NCBI RefSeq assembly: GCF_000744775.1
Contig: NZ_JQMP01000001.1
Span: 372,001 to 436,000, forward strand
Reading direction: 5' to 3'
From: Thermorudis peleae
Lineage (GTDB): Bacteria > Chloroflexota > Chloroflexia > Thermomicrobiales > Thermomicrobiaceae
Length of the DNA stretch: 64,000 nt
Position numbers and translations under genes: made by a program. Under the pieces are notes generated by a model. It ran no database searches. It saw nothing but the letters and a program-made list of their open reading frames with translations, and was not told the DNA's origin. Positions 1-7,697 of this stretch are shown one piece after another (within the stretch, counting starts at the first letter, position 1; the number at the start of each line of letters is the position of its first letter).

Positions 1-741
1 TACATCGACGACACGCTCTATACCGAAGCCGATGTGCAGCGAGCACTCGGCCTGGATTCGATAGCCCGACTCAATGGGGTGCGGCGAGGGAGACGTGAGG
101 AGTACAGGATGGCATCATCAGCGCTTGTCGTTGTCACACAGCCACGTTCGGCTGAGGCAGAGGCCTATCGCGCATTGGCGTTGAGCTTGCGGTTTCGCGG
201 ACGACAGCAGCCAGTGCGGCGACTGCTACTCGTTAGCCCTGGTGACAGCAGTGCAACTGCGGTGGTCGCGGCCAATGTCGGGCTAGCGCGCGCGCTTGCT
301 GGCGAGCGGGTTGTGCTTATCGATACTGACTTACGCGGTGGTCACCTGCATCATCTCTTTGATCTGCCGCCGACCCCTGGTTTGGCTGAGTGGCTCAAGT
401 GCCGTGACCAACGGGAGCCTGCACCACATGCCACTAGCTACGAGCGCCTGGCCGTGCTGCCAGCCGGCCAACTCGGCGAAGGCACGAGCCCAGCTGATCT
501 CCTCGCTGCGGCCCCACTTGACCATCTGATGACGACACTTGAGTCTCAGGCCGACGCACTGATTCTAACAGCGGCGCCACTACCGACATACGGCGACGCA
601 CTGGCGCTCGCATCATTGGTCGATGGAGCCTTGCTCCTCGTCGAAGGGGGACGCACGCGTCGAACCGCCGCACAAGAAGCGAAAGCCGCGCTCGAACGGG
701 CCGGCGCAACCGTACTCGGCGTCGTCTTTACCCGTCGCTAG
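1..741 (+). CDS. Wzz/BY-kinase-like polysaccharide co-polymerase, C-terminal part (5' truncated by window)
   Basis: The frame is open from base 1. The first residues (YIDDTLYTEADVQRALGL) match the membrane-proximal end of a Wzz chain-length domain, and 'SAEAEAYRALALSLR' matches the start of the CpsD/CapB ATPase domain, so the gene begins upstream of the window; an internal ATG at 109 is not needed as a start. Walker A' is present (VVLIDTDLRGGHLHHLF). The P-loop is not: where the family has GEGKST this protein has GDSSAT, so the ATP-binding lysine is missing. There is no C-terminal tyrosine cluster. By family it would control export or chain length of a surface polysaccharide, probably as a non-kinase scaffold. 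It ends convergently with the next gene, overlapping it by 14 bases. Confidence 0.8.
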   Translation, partial: YIDDTLYTEADVQRALGLDSIARLNGVRRGRREEYRMASSALVVVTQPRSAEAEAYRALALSLRFRGRQQPVRRLLLVSPGDSSATAVVAANVGLARALAGERVVLIDTDLRGGHLHHLFDLPPTPGLAEWLKCRDQREPAPHATSYERLAVLPAGQLGEGTSPADLLAAAPLDHLMTTLESQADALILTAAPLPTYGDALALASLVDGALLLVEGGRTRRTAAQEAKAALERAGATVLGVVFTRR

Positions 742-1471
742 CGCGTGGATCCGCTGGCTGGGCTTCGCGTACTTGCACCAGGCCTAATGCAACGAGTTGC
801 GCGATGGTACGGTCAAGCCCGTTGAGCGACTGCCCCGTCTCAGCAAGCAAGTCATGGAGCGTGGTGGCTCCGTTGATCAATGCGAGTAGCACGGTGCGCT
901 CGTTCGGGCGCAGCTGATCGAGCACCGCCGGATCCGGCAAGGTCTCAACCAGTTCGATCAGCTCGGCTCGTCCGCGCGCTGCAAGCCACTCATCAGCCCG
1001 ACGGATTGCGTTAAGGACGAGCGGCTCGAGGGGCGTACCATCGAGCACGGTTTGATCCGGGATAGCCTCGGGGAGCTCCGGAATAAACGCGAACGAGCCA
1101 CCCGGGTGGACGAGAATGCGGAAGAGCGATTCTTCCAGGAGCGCAGCGAGTGCCTCCTTAATCTGTTGTGGAGTTGCGTGCCCAAGGAGGACGAGCAATT
1201 CACCAAGCCGGGCGGGCTCATGGCTCACGCTCTGCAGGGCCAGAGCCTGCTCTAACACTTCTTCTGAGATATAGCCCTTTTCAACGAGCATACGCCCCAG
1301 GCGAAGGCGCCCATCACTCGCCAGGACTGCCGCTACCCGTCCGCGATCGAAGACGAGCGTAATCTCATCGGCTGCAGTGCCAAGCGTCAGGCGGCCTGAC
1401 TTTGCCGTGTGGCTCAGCCCCTGAATAATGAGATGGAGCGGAAAGTCGTCAAGGTCGCCATAGAATGGCAT
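728..1471 (-). CDS. DUF4388 domain protein
   Basis: A 247-residue soluble protein. Residues 1-50 (GDLDDFPLHLIIQGLSHTAKSG) are the typical DUF4388/PATAN opening. Two helical repeats follow, like the N-terminal domain of type II secretion ATPases: 'RLGRMLVEKGYISEEVLEQAL' near 57-77 and 'RLGELLVLLGHATPQQIKEAL' near 87-108. The C-terminal 60 residues look like a winged helix (ERTVLLALINGATTLHDL). Proteins of this kind are found with two-component and gliding or pilus systems and are thought to mediate protein contacts; the precise role is unknown. It is the last gene of a minus-strand run, 12 bases after the preceding stop, with AGGGG before the ATG. Confidence 0.75.
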   Translation of the reverse strand: MPFYGDLDDFPLHLIIQGLSHTAKSGRLTLGTAADEITLVFDRGRVAAVLASDGRLRLGRMLVEKGYISEEVLEQALALQSVSHEPARLGELLVLLGHATPQQIKEALAALLEESLFRILVHPGGSFAFIPELPEAIPDQTVLDGTPLEPLVLNAIRRADEWLAARGRAELIELVETLPDPAVLDQLRPNERTVLLALINGATTLHDLLAETGQSLNGLDRTIAQLVALGLVQVREAQPADPRASDG

Positions 1472-1483
1472 GCCTGCCCCTGT

Positions 1484-1951
1484 CTATGGATCAGCATCAA
1501 GCCGTGGCACGACGGTCACCTGGCCAGGATAGCCAGCCTGCTGTAAGGCCTGCTCAACCCGGGCCTGGACTTCACTCGGTTGCAAATGGACGGTAGTAAC
1601 CCGAAAGGTGATCTCCATGCTGCTCAGCGTGTGTGCATGGGCACTAATACAGAACGGGAGCTGGGCCAAGGCTTCACGGAATGCCGCCGCTTGCCGCAGG
1701 CTCGCCACTGGCCGCAGCGTAACCCACCAGCGCCGTAACCCGCTCAAGTCATTGATCTCGAGCAAGCGCTTTGGCGGCTGCACGCGGTCGAGAGCCGCGA
1801 GAACAGATTGCTCCGCGGCGGCGTGCAGGAACGCTTGAAATTCTACGAACGCGTCTTGCACAGCGCCATGCTCATATGGTTCGAGTTCGCCGCCAGCTGC
1901 TTCTGGCGGCACCCCTGCATCCCCGAATGGCTGGCTCGGTTGCTCGGTCAT
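1484..1951 (-). CDS. Hypothetical protein in DUF4388 operon
   Basis: No family recognised. I start it at MTEQPSQ (ATG at 1951) because GGGAG lies at a good distance upstream; a longer form beginning six codons earlier is possible. The acidic, Pro/Gly-rich first 40 residues look disordered. The last 60 residues (SSMEITFRVTTVHLQPSEVQARVEQALQQAGY...) read as an alternating beta/alpha fold. No signal peptide or membrane segment. It is 12 bases upstream of the DUF4388 gene and surely cotranscribed with it. Confidence 0.6.
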   Translation of the reverse strand: MTEQPSQPFGDAGVPPEAAGGELEPYEHGAVQDAFVEFQAFLHAAAEQSVLAALDRVQPPKRLLEINDLSGLRRWWVTLRPVASLRQAAAFREALAQLPFCISAHAHTLSSMEITFRVTTVHLQPSEVQARVEQALQQAGYPGQVTVVPRLDADP

Positions 1952-2048
1952 ACCCCCGTCTCCCTGCACCGCGCTTGCCCTTTAGTCTAGCAGGCATGCT
2001 CGCTTGTGCTCAGGGGAGATTAGTATCGGTTGGAGCCAGACAGATCGA

Positions 2049-2390
2049 CTAGCACACAAGTGCCGCCGTCGTATCCCCACTAATGCGGCCGGTGCTGATG
2101 AGCCAGCGCACAAACCGCCAGCGTGCTGCCTCCGTTGGCGTCAGCTCGGCAATCTCATCCATCGCTCGAACGGTGACCGGCAAGGAAGGCCAGCCCAGGG
2201 AACGGAGTAGTTCAGTGACGATGCTGCTTGGTGCTGGCGGCTGATCACCCTCCAGCGATGTCGAAAACTCCTGTCCGCCTGCGAGCAGGAGGTGCAACGC
2301 TCCGCCGTCGACATACCAGGCCGTAAGCGGCAACCCGGCCGACCGCACGGCATTGACAATCGTCGTGATGGCCTCGCGCTGCCCAATCAT
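2049..2390 (-). CDS. Hypothetical 113-residue protein
   Basis: Not recognised. Soluble, mixed alpha/beta, with a Trp-rich helical C-terminus (EAARWRFVRWLIST). The ATG is preceded by AAGGAGAAGGGAG, a strong ribosome site, which supports it as a real gene. It lies 18 bases after the small gene 2409-2651 and 97 bases before the next gene in the same direction, so it probably belongs to one transcription unit ending with the DUF4388 gene. Confidence 0.6.
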   Translation of the reverse strand: MIGQREAITTIVNAVRSAGLPLTAWYVDGGALHLLLAGGQEFSTSLEGDQPPAPSSIVTELLRSLGWPSLPVTVRAMDEIAELTPTEAARWRFVRWLISTGRISGDTTAALVC

Positions 2391-2408
2391 GACCGGCTCC
2401 CTTCTCCT

Positions 2409-2651
2409 TCAGCGCGGCTGTCCGCGCATGCTCAACTGCGACAACAGGGCATTGAGCGCCGCATCCGGGGTATCACCTTGCCCAATCGGTGGACACTGTG
2501 GCTGGCGACGCCAGAAGTGCAACACCACACACGAGCGTGTTGCCTCGCCTGGCACCGTATCGGGTTCACACGCTACGGCCAGCCACGCCGCCTCACTGGA
2601 ACATGGATTGGGGAAAATCGTAACAGGAAAGAGCTCAATTTCTTTGTTCAC
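2409..2651 (-). CDS. Small hypothetical protein (80 residues, GTG start)
   Basis: The frame is open from an ATG at 2672, but the only good ribosome site is GAGGAGG seven bases before a GTG at 2651, so the protein likely begins at that GTG, followed by NKEIELFPVTIFPNP. It has two cysteines but no recognisable metal-binding spacing. The end (PPIGQGDTPDAALNALLSQL) is amphipathic. No homologue recognised. First gene of the minus-strand run leading to the DUF4388 gene. Confidence 0.5.
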   Translation of the reverse strand: MNKEIELFPVTIFPNPCSSEAAWLAVACEPDTVPGEATRSCVVLHFWRRQPQCPPIGQGDTPDAALNALLSQLSMRGQPR

Positions 2652-3040
2652 GCGCTTCGCCTCCTCACTCATCTGCCGCTCTCACACGCACGAGTTTCGT
2701 TACTGCGCCGTTTGTTGTGGATATATTGGCAACTGCTCCCTCAATGACGATGGGAAAGATGTCCCGGTTTTGCCGGCTACTCGACTACGCGAAAACCCTG
2801 CATCCCTACGCATGTACGTACACTGGAATGATAGCGACTCGGCCGAGTGCTGTCAAGGGGCGATGATGTGGCCGGATGAAACGAGCTGGCACCATCGCTG
2901 CATTGTCCGCAGTTGCTCATTGATCGAGACGATCATCAGGGATTCGTGACCTGCAAGAGTCGCGGCCTGCTGTTTGTCGATTGGCGCTGAGGCTATCGCG
3001 CACATGCCGAGTGCAGATCACCAGCCTGGGAAGAACCAAT
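2652..3040. other. Intergenic region, no gene seen
   Basis: About 390 bases with no frame that looks like a protein on either strand. It must hold the promoter of the minus-strand run starting at 2651, but no strong -35/-10 pair stands out. A 10-base palindrome, TGTACGTACA, sits at 2813-2822, and the same core recurs at 58953 upstream of the integrase gene. Confidence 0.4.
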
Positions 3041-3078
3041 CGTGCTCCCGGGAGAGGAGCCAGACTCCCGGGAGCACG
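3041..3078 (-). terminator. Terminator hairpin of the hsp20-BON operon
   Basis: A perfect 14-bp stem (CGTGCTCCCGGGAG paired with its complement at 3065-3078) with a 10-base loop, 34 bases past the stop of the BON gene. On the minus strand it is followed by ATTGGTTCTT, a weak T tract. Confidence 0.65.
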
Positions 3079-3111
3079 TTGGCGTGCAGTGGTGTGGACG
3101 CAGAATGAGGA

Positions 3112-3786
3112 TTACGGCACCTGGACGCGAATCAGGTTGGTGACCTTCGTCACACCTGGAGCGCGCCAGGCCGCCTCTTCGGCTTCCTTACGCTCAGCCC
3201 ATGAGCGCACTGTACCGGTCAGCACGACGTGGCCGCCCTCTTCGACCCGCACCTGGATGCTTTTGGCATCCAGCTCAGCATGGCGAACAAAGGCTTGCTC
3301 AATCTGGCGCTTGATCGTGTCTGGAGCGACCGTCGGCTGCTTGACCGTGATCAGGTTGATAACCGACTTGACACCCGACACCCGGCGAGCCGACTCCTCG
3401 GCCTCACGCCGCTGGTAGTGCCAGTCGACTTCGCCTTCCAGTGTCACACGGCCTTCTTCGACGCGAACCTTAATCTTGTCGGCTGGTACCGACGGGTTCT
3501 CCTCCAGCGCCGTCACCACCGCCCGCGCGATATCCTCATCTGTGCGAATACCCAACCCGCGCGGCACGACTTCGATATGGTTGACGACGGCACGGACACC
3601 TTCAACTCGCAGCGCGGCGCGCTCCGCTGCCCACTTCTTGAGGAAGCTGTCAACGGTACCGGTTAATGTCACTACTCCCTGGTCGACGGCGACCCCAACA
3701 TCGGTCACCTCGACCTCTGGATCCCACTCGAGTTCCTCCATGACCGCCTTCTGAATTGCTTCATCGTCAAGTACTCGTGCAGCCAT
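3112..3786 (-). CDS. Triple BON-domain protein
   Basis: 224 residues made of three BON modules (roughly 5-75, 80-147 and 153-224), each with the pattern 'V.V..G.VTLTG.V......AE.AA..V.GV..V.N.I'. BON domains occur in OsmY-type stress proteins and are thought to bind membranes or other hydrophobic surfaces. Unlike OsmY there is no signal peptide, so this copy should stay in the cytoplasm. GGGGAGGTGGG precedes the ATG. It follows the hsp20 gene by 57 bases and shares its promoter and terminator, so a role in heat or envelope stress is likely. Confidence 0.85.
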   Translation of the reverse strand: MAARVLDDEAIQKAVMEELEWDPEVEVTDVGVAVDQGVVTLTGTVDSFLKKWAAERAALRVEGVRAVVNHIEVVPRGLGIRTDEDIARAVVTALEENPSVPADKIKVRVEEGRVTLEGEVDWHYQRREAEESARRVSGVKSVINLITVKQPTVAPDTIKRQIEQAFVRHAELDAKSIQVRVEEGGHVVLTGTVRSWAERKEAEEAAWRAPGVTKVTNLIRVQVP

Positions 3787-3843
3787 GGTGACCCACCTCC
3801 CCTCTGAGATTGCAGGCGATGTCGCTTCGGTGATCGAGCGAGA

Positions 3844-4293
3844 TTAGTTTGCGCGAGACTGGATGGTAATCCGCTTGACACGCGCCGTCTCGGCCTTCGG
3901 GAAGACCAGTGTGACAATCCCATCAGCGACCGTCGCCTCTGCCTTGTCAGCATCGACCGGCCGTGGCAGGGTAATGGTCTCTGCGAACTGGCCCGCGCCG
4001 ATCTCCCGGCGATACCATGTCGCCTTCTTGGCTTCGTCTTCGCTGAGGCTGTACCCAAACCGACCGCGGATGGTCACTGTGCCTTGTTCGATCGTCACCT
4101 CAAGATCTTCTGGCTTAGCGCCGGGCGCTGCCAGCTTGATAACAACAGCGTCCTCGGTCTCGTAGACGTCAGTTGCTGGCCTGGTCGCCAGGCGCACCGC
4201 TGAGCGCGGCCGGGCCGTCAGTGCCTCAGCCAACCGGTTCATCTCGTCAACCATCCGGTCTAGCTCGGCAAGCGGATTCCAACGCTCTAGCAT
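3844..4293 (-). CDS. Hsp20/alpha-crystallin small heat shock protein
   Basis: 149 residues, the usual bacterial length. Residues 40-140 form the alpha-crystallin domain: 'ATDVYETEDAVVIKLAAPGAKPEDLEV' at the start and the closing 'GIVTLVFPKAE' (family A-x-x-x-G-V-L-x-x-x-x-P-K). An ATP-independent holdase that keeps unfolding proteins soluble. The N-terminus 'MLERWNPLAELDRMVDEMNRL' is typical. First gene of a two-gene operon with the BON protein; see the promoter and palindrome upstream for its control. Confidence 0.93.
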   Translation of the reverse strand: MLERWNPLAELDRMVDEMNRLAEALTARPRSAVRLATRPATDVYETEDAVVIKLAAPGAKPEDLEVTIEQGTVTIRGRFGYSLSEDEAKKATWYRREIGAGQFAETITLPRPVDADKAEATVADGIVTLVFPKAETARVKRITIQSRAN

Positions 4294-4349
4294 GATTCGT
4301 CCTCCCTCCTGCCCCGTACCCGGGGCTCCTGATCATGTTTCCAAGGGAA

Positions 4350-4379
4350 AGGATACGGGATTAACACGACTCGTGTCAA
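4350..4379 (-). promoter_or_regulatory. hsp20 promoter with overlapping 19-bp operator
   Basis: On the minus strand TTGACA (4379-4374) is followed after 18 bases by TATCCT (4355-4350), a good housekeeping-type promoter 57 bases before the hsp20 ATG. The -35 box lies inside an inverted repeat at 4361-4379 with arms TTGACACGA and TCGTGTTAA around one central base, with a single mismatch. That is neither CIRCE nor a HAIR box as I know them. A repressor bound there would block the polymerase. Confidence 0.65.
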
Positions 4380-4491
4380 GTAGGTTTTATTAAATCATGT
4401 TGAACTCGTCTTGCCCCACCTGCTCGTGAGGCAATGCCATCTCCCTGCGACGGTCAGCTCACCCACACTGCAGTGTTTCGGCCCAGGGGCA

Positions 4492-5730
4492 TCAATGATG
4501 GGAAGAGCGACTCCCGAGCAGGGAGGCAAGACCCGAAGCAGCCGTGAGCAGGCCAACGACGGCAATCCCCGTCCGCGCCCCGAATGTATCGGCTACGATG
4601 CCCGTCAAGAGCACACCGATCGGGTAGCCAGCGTCCCGCCAGAGCCGGTAGATGCCAACCGCGGAAGCACGCCAGAGCGGGTGGGCGACGTCAGAGACCG
4701 CTGCCAGCAGGGTTGGATAAACCATCGCTGTACCGATGCCAAGCAGGACCATCGCGATGGCCCAACCGGCAACAGTATGGGTGAGCAGGATGAGACCAAT
4801 GCCGAGTGCCTGCACAGCCATCCCTCCGGCAATCAAGCCAACCCGGCCAACGTGGTCGGACAGTGCGCCTGTGAACAGCTGCCCGATGCCCCACACAGCA
4901 GGGTAAAGGGCGGCGAGTCCACCGATCGTCTCCAGCCCAAGTCCGCGGGCTGCGAAGTAGAGTGGCAGTAACCCCCATGCCATGCCGTCATTCAGGTTAT
5001 TCACGAGGCCAGCCTGACAGAAGGCGAAGAACGCTGGTTGCCGTACGCTCATGACCAGGAGCTGCCCAACGCTCGCTACAGCACTATCGGGGTGGGACAG
5101 CGACATGTCGCTTGCCTCGCGCGCTGCGTAGCGCTGCGTCTCGTGCACGAAGCCAACCGAGAGCACCAGCCCTGCAAGGGCACAGCCAAGCGCGAGGGCG
5201 AACGGCCACGGACGGATCGCGGTGGCTGCAGCGATCGCACTGGCACCGAAGGCTGCGAGCGCGACAGCTCCGTAGCCAGCCGCTTCATTGAGTCCCATAG
5301 CCAGCCCACGCCAGCGCGGACCGACAAGGTCGATCTTCATCGTCACCGTCATCGACCATGCGAGCCCCTGGTTGAGTCCGAGTAGCACGTTGGCGGCAAC
5401 GACCCATCCCCACGTCGGCGCGGCGATAATGAGCAGTGGCACCGGCAGTCCGGCAAGCCAACCAGCGACGAGCACCGGCTTGCGCCCGATTCGGTCACTC
5501 AGGCGGCCAGCAAAGAGGTTGGTGAGCGCTTTGACTGCACCAAAACTTGCAATGAAGGATAACGCTGCGGCCCGCGAGGCAATGCCGAAATCGTGCTCAG
5601 CCAGGAGTGGCAGGATAGCGCGCTCGACGCCGACCATGCTGCCGACAAAGGCATTGACCACGACCAGCAAGGTAAACTGAGCCCAATTTGCCCGGAGCCC
5701 GAGGACCACCGTCTCCTTCGTCTGCGCCAT
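4492..5730 (-). CDS. MFS transporter in sulfur-stress module
   Basis: 412 residues with about 12 hydrophobic segments. The MFS signature after helix 2 is clear: 'NLFAGRLSDRIGRKPVL', with its counterpart in the second half, 'QLFTGALSDHVGRVGLI'. Inner-membrane secondary transporter; the substrate cannot be read from sequence. It starts 15 bases after the stop of the rhodanese/MBL gene and belongs to the same operon as the ArsR-rhodanese regulator, which suggests export of a sulfur compound or a toxic anion. That is inference. Confidence 0.85.
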   Translation of the reverse strand: MAQTKETVVLGLRANWAQFTLLVVVNAFVGSMVGVERAILPLLAEHDFGIASRAAALSFIASFGAVKALTNLFAGRLSDRIGRKPVLVAGWLAGLPVPLLIIAAPTWGWVVAANVLLGLNQGLAWSMTVTMKIDLVGPRWRGLAMGLNEAAGYGAVALAAFGASAIAAATAIRPWPFALALGCALAGLVLSVGFVHETQRYAAREASDMSLSHPDSAVASVGQLLVMSVRQPAFFAFCQAGLVNNLNDGMAWGLLPLYFAARGLGLETIGGLAALYPAVWGIGQLFTGALSDHVGRVGLIAGGMAVQALGIGLILLTHTVAGWAIAMVLLGIGTAMVYPTLLAAVSDVAHPLWRASAVGIYRLWRDAGYPIGVLLTGIVADTFGARTGIAVVGLLTAASGLASLLGSRSSHH

Positions 5731-5745
5731 CCTGCGCCTCCTCGC

Positions 5746-6846
5746 CTAGCGCACGGCACAGCGGTTTGCGCCAGCTTCAAGCGTTGCCAGTTGCTCGGGA
5801 TCGTCGATCGCGGCGCCAGCCAAGTTGAGCGCGACGATCTCAGCGAAATGGGCTGGCGGTTCGGGTTGATGAGCAAGCAGGTGGTCAACAAGAGCTGATG
5901 GCTCGACCTGGAGCAGTGGGAGGTGCTCTCGGAGTGTCCCGAGGCTCGCGCAAAGCGGTTGGCCATCAAAGCGAGGTGGCTGCGCTGTATGCCCAGGAAA
6001 GACGAGAGTTTCCGCTGGGAGCGCCTGCAACCGCTGGAGCGAGCGCACCAGCGCCTGTGCACGGTGGAGCGCTTCGTCGCTGTGCGCCTCAAGGTCGACA
6101 CGGCCAATACCTTCAAGAAAGAGCGTATCGCCGGTAAACACAGCGCCAGCCGGATGCCAAAAGGAAATGCTTTCCCAGGTATGCCCTGGGGTAGCAAGGA
6201 CTCTTAGTGTTGTCGGCCCAATGGTTATGGTCGCGCCGTCGTCAAGTGGGATGACAGGGAAGTGTGCCCGCGTTGACACACCGAGGTAGCGGGGAACGCC
6301 AAATCGAGTGACAAGCTGTGGCGCACGCGAGAGGTGATCTGCGTGCAGGTGGGTCTCTGCAACGCCGATGATCTGGGCACCCTCAGCAGCAGCAAGCTGA
6401 GCGAACACCGCGGCATCGATCGCTGGATCGATAATCAAAGCCTTTCCGCCAGCCACAAGGAGGTACGAGAGACATCCCTTGCCAACCCGGCGCACTTGAT
6501 AGAGCACCGTACCGTCGGCAAGCACTGTTCGTGCCACGTTCCAGGCAAAGCTCCACGCTCGCATGCCTCCTTCAAGGGACTCTGCTTGGTAGCCCCGTGC
6601 GCGAAGCAACGCTGCCACGTGTTGGCTCGTCTTGCCAGCACCACAGACGACTACGATCAATTGGTCAGTGGGTAGAGCGACGGCATCAAGTGCCTGCTCA
6701 TTGCCCTGGTTGACTGCTTCGTACAGCCCGGGGAAAAAGAGGCTATTGGGAATTGCCCAGTCCTGTCGCTCCGGTTCCGGGCGGACGTCGAGGATGGTTA
6801 TCGGGTGACCTTGTTCAAGGAGAGACCGCAATGTCTCGACACGCAT
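5746..6846 (-). CDS. Rhodanese-metallo-beta-lactamase fusion (persulfide dioxygenase-like)
   Basis: 366 residues. Residues 1-100 are a rhodanese domain ending in the active loop 'VVVCGAGKTSQHVAALL' with its cysteine near 68. Residues 110-300 are a metallo-beta-lactamase fold with metal ligands in THLHADHLS, TPGHTWES, FTGDTLF and FPGHTA, the set used by ETHE1/persulfide dioxygenases. Expected to oxidise protein- or thiol-bound persulfide to sulfite or transfer its sulfur. In CstB-type fusions the order is the reverse, lactamase first. Lies between the ArsR-rhodanese regulator (67 bases upstream) and the MFS gene. ETHE1-like activity rests on ligands and context only. Confidence 0.85.
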   Translation of the reverse strand: MRVETLRSLLEQGHPITILDVRPEPERQDWAIPNSLFFPGLYEAVNQGNEQALDAVALPTDQLIVVVCGAGKTSQHVAALLRARGYQAESLEGGMRAWSFAWNVARTVLADGTVLYQVRRVGKGCLSYLLVAGGKALIIDPAIDAAVFAQLAAAEGAQIIGVAETHLHADHLSRAPQLVTRFGVPRYLGVSTRAHFPVIPLDDGATITIGPTTLRVLATPGHTWESISFWHPAGAVFTGDTLFLEGIGRVDLEAHSDEALHRAQALVRSLQRLQALPAETLVFPGHTAQPPRFDGQPLCASLGTLREHLPLLQVEPSALVDHLLAHQPEPPAHFAEIVALNLAGAAIDDPEQLATLEAGANRCAVR

Positions 6847-6913
6847 ACGCCTAATCCTTTCGCAACGATCAGCCGGAATCTCGGCTGCTCCTGGAGAAGT
6901 GCGCCCAAGCGGG

Positions 6914-7597
6914 TTACGGCCTCGGTGATTCCATCACCGCGACCTCAACCGGCCAACCACGGGCTCGCCAGTCAGCCGGGCTGTCATCAATACGCCATGC
7001 GGTGAAGCCGTGCTGACGGAGTATTGCGACAGCCTCGTCAGCAAACGTGCAGAATCGTCCGCGGCAATAGACGACGATTGGGCGGTCACGGGGGAGTTCA
7101 GCAAGATGGCTAGCGAGATGCGCAAGCGGCAGGGAGCGTGCGCCCGGCAGGTGTCCCGCAGCAAACTCGTTTGCTGGCCGCACGTCGAGCAGCACGATCT
7201 GGCCAGCACGGACGGCGTCGGAAAGAGTATCGGTGGGAAACGGCGCACGCTCTCGCTGGCCAACATGCTGGGTGAGCACGGCATCGACTTCTGCAAGGTG
7301 GTTTTCACCGACTTCACGCAACGTCAGGAGGAGTCGGGCAATGTCATCGCCAGCGAGTCGATAGAAGACACGGGTACCGGCACGCCGACTGATGACAATC
7401 CTGGCACGCCGCAGGGCTTGCAAGTGCTGGGAAACGTTGGCAACGGGCAGGGCAAGTTCGGCAGCGAGATCCTCGACACTCCGCTCGGCTTGTGCGAGCA
7501 GATCGAGCAGTTCGATCCGGAGCGGGTGGGCGAGTGCCTGGCCGATGCGTGCAAGTTCGCTATAGAGCGCAACCTTGAAAGCACGGTGAGTAACCAC
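6914..7597 (-). CDS. ArsR-family regulator fused to a rhodanese domain
   Basis: 227 residues from a GTG start with AAAGGA upstream. Residues 10-95 are an ArsR winged helix ('ALAHPLRIELLDLL...VEDLAAELALPVANVSQHLQALRRARIV'). The ELCVCDL metal site of ArsR/SmtB is absent: no cysteine occurs in that helix. Residues 125-222 are a rhodanese domain with the loop CRGRFC. The arrangement suggests that the regulator senses reactive sulfur through the rhodanese cysteines rather than a metal. It heads the operon with the rhodanese/lactamase and MFS genes and probably controls it. Confidence 0.88.
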   Translation of the reverse strand: MVTHRAFKVALYSELARIGQALAHPLRIELLDLLAQAERSVEDLAAELALPVANVSQHLQALRRARIVISRRAGTRVFYRLAGDDIARLLLTLREVGENHLAEVDAVLTQHVGQRERAPFPTDTLSDAVRAGQIVLLDVRPANEFAAGHLPGARSLPLAHLASHLAELPRDRPIVVYCRGRFCTFADEAVAILRQHGFTAWRIDDSPADWRARGWPVEVAVMESPRP

Positions 7598-7655
7598 AGG
7601 GACTTATCCTTTCAGCGATAGCGGCCTATCCCGCCAGGCAAGATCTTCAATTGCT

Positions 7656-7670
7656 TTGTTGAACAATATA
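7656..7670 (-). promoter_or_regulatory. Possible promoter/operator of the ArsR-rhodanese operon
   Basis: An 11-base palindrome (TTGTT, one base, AACAA at 7656-7666) directly abuts TATATT (7670-7665 on the minus strand), which could be the -10 box, 70 bases before the GTG start. A -35 match upstream is poor (TTGCTC). The position suits autorepression by the ArsR-type regulator. Confidence 0.35.
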
Positions 7671-7675
7671 GCACG

Positions 7676-7697
7676 AAAAAAGGCGGAGCAAGCGCCC
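7676..7697 (-). terminator. Rho-independent terminator upstream of the ArsR operon
   Basis: On the minus strand GGCG-CTTGCTC-CGCC is followed by six T. The stem is short (4-5 bp) but the T run is clean. It would end transcription coming from the broken response-regulator region before the ArsR promoter. Confidence 0.5.

Noticed and set aside
1098-1109. Third copy of the CCACCCGGGTGG palindrome
   Set aside because: It lies inside the DUF4388 coding sequence and is explained by codons for His-Pro-Gly-Gly.
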